Assembly (NCBI GenBank): GCA_030411725.1 | Contig: MU839832.1 | Span: forward strand, 806,001-870,000 | DNA: 64,000 bases | Source: Echria macrotheca | Lineage: Eukaryota; Ascomycota; Sordariomycetes; Sordariales; Schizotheciaceae | Direction: 5' to 3' | Part shown: positions 55,082 to 64,000 of the stretch, in pieces | Numbering within the stretch: position 1 is the stretch's first letter | Layout of the letters: every line of letters begins with the position of its first letter | Program-made: the position numbers and the translations under genes | The notes under the pieces: model-generated | What the model saw: the letters and a program-made list of their open reading frames with translations, nothing else | What the model was told of the DNA's origin: nothing | Databases searched by the model: none

Positions 55082-56576
55082 TGCGAAGGTGCGCTTATCC
55101 CAGCCCGCGACGGGAATCTTGCGTTACCGCGGGGTAATCAGGTAAGATAGATGGAGCGACGTGGGGAGCACCGGGACTTCTGTGGACCTGCCGCGCGACA
55201 AGTACTGTGCGACAGGAACAAGTGATTGTCTCTGGGTTCCCGGCCGTCAGTCGGGGGCTGCGACGCGGCGACGAGTAACCTCTGTTTAGCGAGTCGGGTC
55301 GATAATCTCTGGAATAAGCAATTGAGCGTGTGAGAGGGAGAGGATGCGTCTGGGCCTCCTGGGCGCGGCGGGCTGCAGGATGCCGCTATTTAACAAATAA
55401 AACGCCCTCGGCTGGCGTGGTTGCAGTGTGTGGACGGTGGCAGGCTCGGCTGAGTGGCCTTTCTGTCTTTCTATGTCGGGGCGGCCCTACCGGTTTATTG
55501 TTCTCTGGACGCGGCAGGACTGTTGGTTTGATGTGGAATGTGAGCGCGGGGCCGAGTCAATGAATACACTGGGTGTGTTTGGTGCTTGCCGAGGGCGAGG
55601 AAAGATCTCTAACCACAGATCGGGTCTGTGGTTTGGCGATATATATTCAGCTTCCAAAACGAGCGGTGCTGCCGAACACACGGGAGCCTCTGCTTGGGAA
55701 TTGGTTAGAGAGTGTCAACTGATGCATGTTAGCTCGGGACCTGGATCCTTCAACCGCCGTCTTGGATATTGACGTCGTCTGCTGCATACCAAGGTCTAAT
55801 GCATAACGTGTTTTGCCAAGACGCATGGCCAGATTGAAGGGGGATATCGCGGGGATTGTGGTATCCTGGTGTCCGGCTCTTTGGCATGAGACGAATGCGA
55901 TGGAGCTTGAAGAGTATACCTTATTTATAGCTATCTCAAACACCCCCGTACTTCATGGCGACTTTGGATATTCACAACCCAGCAACGCCATCAAGCCCAT
56001 CTTCCCCTGAGTCTGTGAGGGTGTTGCCTGCCATCTGGAGCCTGCCATCTGGAACCATACTTGGCTGCGCGCGCAGCTGCATGCGAGATGCACTCCCAAC
56101 CTCTGTCGTGTGCTGCAGCGATACCCGCCCTCGGACACGCCGTTGCTGGCAGCCTCCCGCTAGAAAATCAATCGAAGCTAACGTGCTTCGGTGCTAGCTG
56201 CTTTTGTCGCCCTCTCTGTCACTCTGTCCACCCAAAAACGCCATCGACTCCACCCCGGGTGCTGCTGTCTACAAGAAGGCGTCACAAGGCGCACAAGGGG
56301 CGTACCATGGACTTCTGTCGAGGTTGGGCCTCGATCAACTGGATGGAAGGACACGGGACACGTCAAAGAAGTCACCAAATCACGGAACGCGGTGCCGAAG
56401 CATTATTATTAAATTAAGTCTTTCATCGCTATGCTCGCTCTTCAAATGGACGGTTCTATAAAAAAATCTTTCTCCTGGGGACATGGCGGAACAAAAGCAT
56501 GTTCGAGCCTTGTCGGCTTATCCCGTTCGAGCCTTGCCGTGTGGATTCGACTTGGCGCTATCGACTTACCTTGGAC
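55082..56576. other. PDE1 promoter region
   Basis: Upstream of PDE1 and downstream of the 791-aa gene. A near-exact 14-nt direct repeat (CTGCCATCTGGAGC / CTGCCATCTGGAAC) lies near 56029-56056, and GTTCGAGCCTTG occurs twice near 56502 and 56526. Frames here look random. No gene recognised. Confidence 0.55.
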
Positions 56577-58952
56577 TCAGACCGAAAAGTGCTTGCGAGG
56601 ATCCTTGAGGGTCTCTTGCCTCGATGTATACTCACTCACGTTGAGTCGTTGCCGCTTGGGTAGCCTGCGGACCCGCTCCTCGAGCTTGTCGACGTATACC
56701 CTGGGCTCCTGCGCAGCCTGCAACACGGTCTGGGCCTGCTCCGGGAACTCCGACAGTAAGCGGGTCCGCACATGCTCTGGCTCATCCTCGAGCAGGTCGA
56801 TGATCTCGTGCGCGGTCTGCCTAGTGAGACGCGGGCTCGTCGCGAGGACTTGACGGACGGCATCCTCCGTGTCTCTGCTTCGCTTTCGAGTCCGCGGGCT
56901 ACCCTGTTGGTTGTGAAGCATGTGGAGCTGGTCTTGAGGGACAGTAACTGCAGGACGCTGTCGTTTTGCCGGACGCTCTTCCGGGCCTTCATCGTCCGAG
57001 GCCGCCCCCCGCTTGTTCTGCTTCATGGTTTCCTTGAGGCCCAGGTACTTGCGTAGGTCTCCCTTGTGCAAGTCGATGTTGGCACCCCCGCGCTTCTGTC
57101 GGGTTTCCCGACGGCCCTTGACCTCAAGCTCCAGGTGCTTCTCGGTGAGACGCCGCCAGAGGCAGTCCCTCTTGTTGAAGGGCCTCTCCGCGTCCATGAG
57201 AGACGGGTCGTTCTGGTTGAGGACCGTCATGAACTTGGCATTGGCTGGGCCGAGCCTCTCTTGCATCCAGTCCGAGTAATAGTCGACAATGCTGTCATGA
57301 TCGCGCCGGATGGACATGGGATTCCGCGACTCGCCTTCTAGATTTCGGGCATCAATCCTAACATCGAACCCCCAAAGCTGTTTAGCGTAGTGCACCATGA
57401 AACCCACGTCAAAGACCTCTTCGAAGCAGAAGAGATGCATGTAGCCTGCATTGTGGAACGGGTCTGCGACTCCGGTGCTAGTCAGCGTCGCGTTCTCGTC
57501 AAAAGCCACGCGGAGAAACCCCTTGAGGATGGTGCCACCCTTGGCCGGGCAGCCGGCGTATCGGCATTTGGCAGAGTCCGGCCCAGCCTGATAACGCGAG
57601 TTGACCTGTGCGGGCGTGTTCTGAATCCATATTGTAAAGTCCCGAGGGCCAGGGTGGTTTTGGCCTAGGAAGAATTCAACCAAGTCTTCCTTGGTCAGCT
57701 TGAGATTCGGATACAGCTCGGGACCTCCGTGCCAGTACTGGAACTTGGGCTTTCTCCGCGTGTTCAACGTGCCCCAAGCAGGAACCGCCGGAAGTTTCTG
57801 GTAGATTTCGGACGGGTCGTTGCTCGGATCTAGCCTCAACTTTCGGTTGTGGTTGATCTTTTTGCCATCTACGCGACCAGTGACTCCGTGAGGGGATGTT
57901 GGAGTCGTTGGATTAGCAGTGGCCGGTGGGTTGAGAGCCGTGGGAGCTGCGTTTGGATATATCGGAGGCAGGTTTGTATATATCGGAGCTGGGTTTGGAT
58001 ATGCCGGAGCTGGGTTTGTGGATGTGGAAGCCTGGTTAGTGACTGTGGAAGCCTGGTTAGTGACTGTGGGAGCTAGGTTGGTAAAGGCGGAGGAGGGTGA
58101 GTTTGGATTGGGAGCTGTGGTTTGAAGCGTAGGATCTAGAGGATATGCAGACCTGGTTCTCCGAGTTAGCAATGAAGGCTTAGAGGTAGGGGTGCTTTTG
58201 GAAACATACGGATCAAACGAACCGAGATCGAGAGGATCAAAAGTCATGTTTCCCATGCCATCATCGACAGGGAGGTTTGCGAAGTTATTCCCAACCCCAT
58301 CGTTGAATCCAAACTGACCAGCACTTGCTGGAAAGGTAAGACCATCATTCTGGACCGGTTGGACTGCTGGCTGCTGCTGCGATGGGAATGAGAGTTGTCC
58401 AGCAGTATCGACAGCCGCTGGTTGTGGTACTGGCTGTGACGGAAAGGAGAGTTGTCCAGCAGTATCTACAGCCGGGGGTTGTGCTACTGGCTGCTGTGAT
58501 GGAAAGGAGAGTTGCCCAGCAGTATCTACAGCCGCGGGTGGTGCTACCGATGAAGGACCAGCTTGGCCTGGCCATGTGAGATCAACGGTCGAGGGGCCTT
58601 GTGCCGTTGCATCCGCACTCACCTCAGCTGCACCACCTGCTGCTTGATCTGGTTGCGGCAGAGTTGAATCTGCTAGCAACGCAGGATCCACGGCATCTGT
58701 CTGCGTGAGACTTGGATCCGGCGCAAAGACAGGACCGGCTGAGGTTAATGCAGATGCAGGTGACTCTGGGTTGGAGGGTTGTTGCTCAAACTCAAAATTG
58801 AAATCAACCTTTTGTGCGGTTGGCGAACCGAAGTCGATATTTTCCAGGTAAGCGTCACCAAAAAGGTCATCGCCCTGCACTTCCTCGTCGCTTGCATTGT
58901 AAATATCCTCGCCCCCGAGGGGGTCATCACCGTATTGCCCCGTGTTATCCAT
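56577..58952 (-). CDS. Orphan fungal protein with internal repeats
   Basis: Single exon, 791 aa. I do not recognise a named domain. The N-terminal half is acidic then repeat-rich: VDTAGQLSFPSQ occurs three times at a spacing of about 22-24 residues (DNA near 58.37-58.54 kb), followed by TNLAP/TNQAS/PNPAPIY-type short repeats. The centre looks folded: QYWHGGPELYPNLKL, EDLVEFFLGQNHPGPRDFTIWIQNTPAQVNSRY, SAKCRYAGCPAKGGTILKGFLRVAFDE, DPFHNAGYMHLFCFEEVFDVGF. The paired Cys in CRYAGC and GYMHLFCFE could bind zinc. The C-terminus is basic with KKR-like nuclear signals (PAKRQRP, TRKRSRD) and helices. I believe similar orphan proteins recur in Pezizomycotina, but without a search I assign no function. 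Start: ATG 58952. Confidence 0.78.
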   Translation of the reverse strand: MDNTGQYGDDPLGGEDIYNASDEEVQGDDLFGDAYLENIDFGSPTAQKVDFNFEFEQQPSNPESPASALTSAGPVFAPDPSLTQTDAVDPALLADSTLPQPDQAAGGAAEVSADATAQGPSTVDLTWPGQAGPSSVAPPAAVDTAGQLSFPSQQPVAQPPAVDTAGQLSFPSQPVPQPAAVDTAGQLSFPSQQQPAVQPVQNDGLTFPASAGQFGFNDGVGNNFANLPVDDGMGNMTFDPLDLGSFDPYVSKSTPTSKPSLLTRRTRSAYPLDPTLQTTAPNPNSPSSAFTNLAPTVTNQASTVTNQASTSTNPAPAYPNPAPIYTNLPPIYPNAAPTALNPPATANPTTPTSPHGVTGRVDGKKINHNRKLRLDPSNDPSEIYQKLPAVPAWGTLNTRRKPKFQYWHGGPELYPNLKLTKEDLVEFFLGQNHPGPRDFTIWIQNTPAQVNSRYQAGPDSAKCRYAGCPAKGGTILKGFLRVAFDENATLTSTGVADPFHNAGYMHLFCFEEVFDVGFMVHYAKQLWGFDVRIDARNLEGESRNPMSIRRDHDSIVDYYSDWMQERLGPANAKFMTVLNQNDPSLMDAERPFNKRDCLWRRLTEKHLELEVKGRRETRQKRGGANIDLHKGDLRKYLGLKETMKQNKRGAASDDEGPEERPAKRQRPAVTVPQDQLHMLHNQQGSPRTRKRSRDTEDAVRQVLATSPRLTRQTAHEIIDLLEDEPEHVRTRLLSEFPEQAQTVLQAAQEPRVYVDKLEERVRRLPKRQRLNVSEYTSRQETLKDPRKHFSV

Positions 58953-60231
58953 AGTGTCCGGCGAGGCTGGCTGCCAGTGAAAATCCGTTCAATTGGCAAC
59001 AGGTGTGAATCCGAATGGCCGTGAAGCTTTCAAGAAGAGAGAGTATAATTGGCAACAAGTTTTTAAGGCGGAGAAAAAACATGAGATCCGAAGACATGGT
59101 GATTGTGTTCTAACAAGAAATATATACGACATCGTCGGCCACAAAGACTCGACGCTTGTCGAGGCGTGTCCTGGGCAGACAACAATAGACCGATTGTCCT
59201 TGGATATTCCTTTGTGCTTATTTTGGGATACAGAGGCCAGCCTTGTCACAAAGCGGCCGTGGGGCCTTTCATACCCGCAAAGAAGGTCCATCACCTCGGG
59301 ACTCGGTGACCAGAGATCATCGAGGGAGCGTGACCTGTGTACTGCGTTAGCTCGAGTTTCGCTTTATTCAGAAACGAATTTGGTGAAGGCAGTGAGGTTG
59401 GATCAGTATGATTAAGCATTTTATCAACATTTGATATTCAGAACAGGTCTGTGAAATGCGTTGAATCTCATCATGATAGTCGGGGGCAGGAGAGAGAAAG
59501 CACCAAACTTACTGCAAGATTTTGGCAGACAATCGTATGTTAATAGCCTAGATAGTTAGATGTCCCGGCATTTCTTGCCCAATGTCAACGACGCGCCGGA
59601 ATTGTGTGGCGTTCATTTTTGCATGTCTGAGTTGAAGGAGTGGGAAGAGATTTTTTCGAGTCGAAGCTTTTCACTCCCGAGATCTCGTGGGACCCACCGA
59701 GGTGGGGTCTCTCGGGCCGTAATTGGCCGAGAGTGATTAGCCAGATTCCCCAGCAACCAGCTGAATGGGAGATTCCACCGCTCACCGTCACTGGCCAAAT
59801 CGAGTCACACAACGAGATTCCACGAGAATGCAAATAAGCATAGACGGTGACGGGGTGCAGAGATGAAGTACAGAAGATTGTGAACTGCCATTGAATTTCC
59901 CATTATACCCTTACTCTAGAGTGGAAGCTGGCGGACCCGGGCCTCGGAAAATCTGGAATCGACGTCGACTGCTTGGGAGGACGGCATCAGGCTTCCGGGG
60001 TACCTGGCAGGCATGGCAGGGTCCTGTTCCCGTCCCGACCGTGCCTCTTCAAGCCCCGCCATTTGCTCCAATTACGCCAGCCCGAGCACTACGTCACAAG
60101 CAACAAAGCTGGTCATCCCACGACGATTTGCTTTCTGATCCACGAGCCCGGTGGGATCAGGCCGACCGACTGCTGCGCGTCGACGCGGGGCGACTATTTG
60201 CTGGTGTACGGGTGCATCCAGCCGCGACATC
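58953..60231. other. Divergent region 791-aa gene / CPS1-like gene
   Basis: Head-to-head intergenic region between the orphan gene and the CPS1-like gene. A 140-codon frame from a TTG near 58993 is not convincing. The last 300 nt probably carry the leader of the CPS1-like gene. No other gene seen. Confidence 0.55.
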
Positions 60232-63200
60232 ATGGCAGACCTCAGCCCCGAACTCAGGCAACGGCTGGATGAATTGCAGAAGGAGTTGGAGGTGGGTTGA
60301 ATACGACGCCGCGCTCTCTCCCCGGTATTCAAACAGGGCGAGCTGCTAACAGAGATTGGTTTGTTATAGGAGGGAGACATCACAGAGAAAGGGTACGTGA
60401 GGGGAACCATTGTCTGCTGCATAGAGCCTGGCTAACCCGACGTCCTGATCAGATACCAGAAGCGGCGGACGCAGATCCTGTCGCAGTATGGCTTCGACGA
60501 AACTCCAGATCCACCACAGTCACGCGGCGGCCTTCGAATACACTCGCCGGACAGTTCGTCCCATCCCTCGAACGATGGCCACCGAGCCGCTGCGCTGTCT
60601 GCTCTGAGCGCCGGGTCGCCAAACTCCAGATCGCCCGAGGCTGGAGACTATGCCAGCGAATATGGAGTCCACTCGCCGTATGGACGCGCCGAAACAAATC
60701 CCGCCTCTCTACTGGCTCCTGGCGGTCCCGTCGCCGAACAGCGGCCCAGCATGGTGCAGCACGACTCCCTCTTCCTAGGGCCGCCCGCGAACGAAGCATC
60801 CACCCGCTCAGGGACTATGGTCTCGACAGACTACGCCTTCAACCCCGAGCTCCAGGGATATGCCGACCTGGCCCAGCAGAACCCATACGATAGTCGGGCC
60901 GGGACGCTTCTGGACTCGCAGGCCTACTTTTCGGATTTCGCCGGCCAGCAAGCCTACGAGCAAGCAGCGCCGGGGGAATATGGCGGACCACCGAGGTACT
61001 CGTCGGGCGACGCATTCTCCCCTACGGCTGCCATGGCGCCGCCGATGCTTACAGCCAGCGATCTTCCGCCTCCTAGCGCTCTTGAATATCAACTCCCGCT
61101 GGAGCCCCGTGAGCTGCCTTTCGCGATCCATGACCCGCATGACCCGGATATGCCCATGGAGAATTTCGACAACATTGCAGCGGTCCTGCGACACCGGGGC
61201 CGCACGTCCCCGAAGCTCTCGGCATACTGGGTATTGGACAGCAGAGGGAAAGAAATTGCTTCCATCACATGGGATAAACTGGCGTCACGGGCAGAGAAGG
61301 TGGCACAAGTCATCCGCGACAAGAGCTCTCTCTACCGTGGTGACCGGGTGGCGCTCATATACCGGGACTCGGAGGTCATTGACTTTGCCATCGCCCTGCT
61401 CGGGTGTTTCATCGCCGGCGTCGTCGCGGTTCCCATCAACGAGCTGCAGGACTACCAGAAGCTGAACCTGATTCTGACGTCGACCCAGGCACATCTCGCG
61501 CTGACCACCGACAACAACCTGAAAACGTTCCAGAGGGACATAACCACGCAGAAGCTGAACTGGCCCAAGGGAGTCGAGTGGTGGAAGACGAACGAGTTCG
61601 GCAGCTTCCATCCAAAGCGCAAGGACGACGTTCCGCCGTTATCTGTACCTGATCTCGCGTACATTGAGTTTTCGCGCGCGCCGACTGGGGACCTGCGCGG
61701 TGTCGTTCTGAGCCACCGAACCATTATGCATCAGATGGCCTGTCTCAGTGCAATCTTTTCTACCATCCCGGGCAGTGGGCCGCCCGACACATTTAGCACC
61801 ACGCTGCGAGACAAGAACGGGCGCATAATAGGGGGTAAAGGTGGGAGCGAAATAATTCTCTCGTATCTCGACCCTCGCCAGAGCATCGGCATGATACTTG
61901 GCGTCTTGTTGAACGTGTACGGCGGGCACACGACCGTGTGGATGGAAAGCAAGGCCGTCGAGGTACCCGGGCTTTATGCGCATCTCATCACCAAGTACAA
62001 ACCCAGTCTCATGGTGGCCGACTATCCCGGGCTGAAGCGGGCTGCGGTCAACTATCAGCAAGATCCCATGATGACGAGAAGTTTCAAGAAAGGCATGGAC
62101 CCGAATTTCCAGTCGGTCAAGATGTGCCTGATTGACACGCTCGGCGTCGATTGCGAGTTCAACGAACTCCTCGCCGACCGCTGGTTCCGCCCGCTCGGCA
62201 ATCCTCGAGCCAGGGAGGTTGTGGCGCCCATGCTTTGCCTCCCCGAGCACGGCGGTATGCTGATCAGTATTCGTGACTGGCTGGGGGGCGAGGAGCGCAT
62301 GGGCTGTCCTCTCAAGCTAGACCCCGATTCTGATGCTGGTCTGGATGGCGATAGCGACAAGGAAAAGGACAAGGAAGAAGACCAGAAGCCTTCTGCGTCG
62401 AACGGGTTTGGTAGTCTCCTCGGGGGAGGAACAGTCACCATGACGGAGCAGCGCGCTAAGACCGAGCTGGGCGAAGTCTTGCTTGACAGAGAGGCGCTCA
62501 AGTCCAACGAGGTGCTCGTGGTGGCCATCGGGGACGAAGCCAGGAAAAAGTCGCTGAGTGAATCGACGGTCCGCGTGGGTGCCTTTGGATACCCCATACC
62601 CGACGCCACCCTCGCTGTTGTCGATCCCGAGACCGGACTGCTGGCATCGCCGTACTCGGTCGGCGAGATCTGGGTCGACTCTCCTTCTCTGTCGGGCGGC
62701 TTCTGGGCGCTACCGAAGCACACCGAGCAGATATTCCACGCCAGGCCTTACAAGTTTGAGCCCGGCGAGCCCACCCCGACGCCGGTGGAGCCTGAGTTCT
62801 TGCGGACGGGCTTGCTCGGTACCATCATCGAGGGCAAGATATTTGTTCTGGGCCTGTACGAGGACCGCATCCGCCAAAAGGTCGAGTGGGTCGAGCATGG
62901 CACCGAGGTCGTGGAGTACCGATACTACTTTGTGCAGCACCTGGTTGTCTCGATCATGAGGAATGTCCCCAAGATCTACGACTGTTCGGCTTTTGACGTC
63001 TTTGTTAACGAAGAGCACCTCCCCGTTGTTGTTCTCGAGTCCCAGGCCGCGTCGATATTGCCCACCACCAGCGGTGGGCCTCCTCGACAGCTCGACACGG
63101 CTCTGCTCGACTCTCTCGCCGAGAGATGCATGGATGTGCTCATGCAGGAGTACCATCTTCGTGTCTACTGCATTTTGATCACAGCGCCAAATGCCCTGCC

Positions 63201-64000
63201 GAGAGTGCAGAAAAATGGGCGGCGTGAGATTGGAAACATGCTGTGCAGACGAGAATTCGACCTCGGCAACCTTCCTTGCGTACATGTCAAGTTCGCCGTC
63301 GAGCACGCCGTCCTCAATCTGCCGATCGGCGTGGATCCAGAGGGCGGCATCTGGTCCCCGGTCGCATCCGCCGACAGGGTCGAGACTCTGGCACCGGCCG
63401 ACAAGCAGTACTCGGGGATCGACCGAAGGGAAGTGGTCATTGACGACAGGACGTCGACTCCGCTCAATAACTTCTCCAGCATCACGGACCTCATCCAGTG
63501 GCGAGTAGCAAGGCAACCAGAAGAATTGGCCTACTGCACGATCGACCAACGTGGCAAAGAGGGCAAAGGCATCACGTGGAAGAAGTTTGACACCAAGGTC
63601 TCGGCTGTTGCGGCGTATCTGAAGAACAAACTCAGGATTCGCCCGCGCGATCATGTTGTTCTGATGTACACCCATTCCGAGGATTTTGTCTATGCGGTAC
63701 ATGCGTGCATCAATCTTGGCGCCATCATCATCCCCATTGCCCCCATGGACAAGAACCGACTATCCGAGGACGTCCCGGCCTTTCTTCATCTGGTGGCAGA
63801 CTACAAGGTCAAGGTGGTCTTGGTGAACACGGAAGTGGATGGGCTGCTCAAGCAGAAGCCGGTTGCCCAGCACATCAAGCAGTCAGCCCAAGTGCTCAAA
63901 GTGTCGATTCCCAACACGTACAACACCACCAAGCCCCCAAAACAGACCAGCGGACTGCGAGACCTGGGCATTACCATGGACCCAGCGTGGGTCCAACCCG
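60232..64000 (+). CDS. CPS1: DIP2/CPS1-family AMP-binding protein, truncated by window
   Basis: Exons 60232-60291, 60370-60392 (23 nt) and 60453 onward, open to the window edge; about 1,210 codons are visible, and relatives are around 1,800 aa or more. The N-terminus MADLSPELRQRLDELQKELE plus GDITEKGYQKRRTQILSQYG is a DMAP1-binding-type domain. After a Ser/Pro-rich linker an AMP-binding (adenylate-forming) domain runs from about residue 265, with VPINELQDYQKLNLIL. A second one starts near residue 1040 (GITWKKFDTKVSAVAAYLKNKL). The first domain's nucleotide loop reads YIEFSRAPTG-DLRGVVLSHR, not the canonical T-S-G-T-T-G-x-P-K-G, so activity may differ. Fungal CPS1 (fission yeast Mug62) is a conserved DIP2-like protein, studied in pathogenic fungi. 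Start fixed by the DMAP1-like helix. Confidence 0.93.

Noticed and set aside
1..64000. CRISPR arrays, operons, Shine-Dalgarno sites, prophage or insertion sequences
   Set aside because: Spliceosomal introns throughout show eukaryotic nuclear DNA; no repeat-spacer array or transposase was seen.

Overview
The window is nuclear DNA of a filamentous ascomycete (Pezizomycotina, most likely a Sordariomycete). Genes carry short introns of about 45-180 nt, nearly all GT..AG and often with CTAAC or CTGAC branch sites. Genes lie on both strands without operons. Several families have filamentous-fungal architectures: a DUF4045-gelsolin fusion, a DIP2/CPS1 adenylating protein, a class II cAMP phosphodiesterase and a long-form tRNase Z. 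The order-level placement is inference. I saw no transposon, rRNA gene, convincing tRNA gene, CRISPR array or biosynthetic cluster. Layout, left to right. 0-7 kb: an ARL2 GTPase and the DUF4045/gelsolin gene, both forward. 7-12.3 kb: three reverse genes, namely Mediator subunit Med10, a single-LIM-domain protein, and a disordered basic protein with a double KEN box. 12.3-17.4 kb: a 5.1-kb region without a recognisable gene, leading to a forward bZIP factor that has a GC-AG intron and a tiny upstream ORF. 20.5-22 kb: an Stm1/SERBP1-type ribosome factor. 23-27.7 kb: a small cysteine-tailed protein (forward), an MFS transporter (reverse) and a sideroflexin (forward). 27.7-32.2 kb: a second large gap (4.5 kb) before a LAMMER kinase (forward). 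36-47.7 kb: four reverse genes, namely tRNase Z, the App1-type phosphatidate phosphatase, the DEAD-box helicase Drs1, and a single-pass membrane protein. 49-55 kb: a secreted GH16 hydrolase (reverse), a flavin-reductase-fold protein (forward) and the class II phosphodiesterase (reverse). 56.6-59 kb: a repeat-containing orphan protein (reverse). 60.2 kb to the end: the 5' two thirds or so of a DIP2/CPS1-like gene (forward), cut by the window edge. Most genes are core functions: transcription, ribosome biogenesis and hibernation, tRNA 3' processing, actin and lipid membrane work, mitochondrial transport, cAMP and LAMMER signalling. They are not an obvious functional cluster. No clear new multi-gene system was seen. 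The most interesting leads are small: a stop codon embedded in a splice donor that could switch a prenylation-like tail, two introns whose length is a multiple of three, the GC-AG intron, the KEN-box protein, the unresolved start of App1, and the two long gaps upstream of regulators. Exon coordinates were assigned by hand from splice motifs, reading frame and family resemblance. No alignment or transcript data were available.
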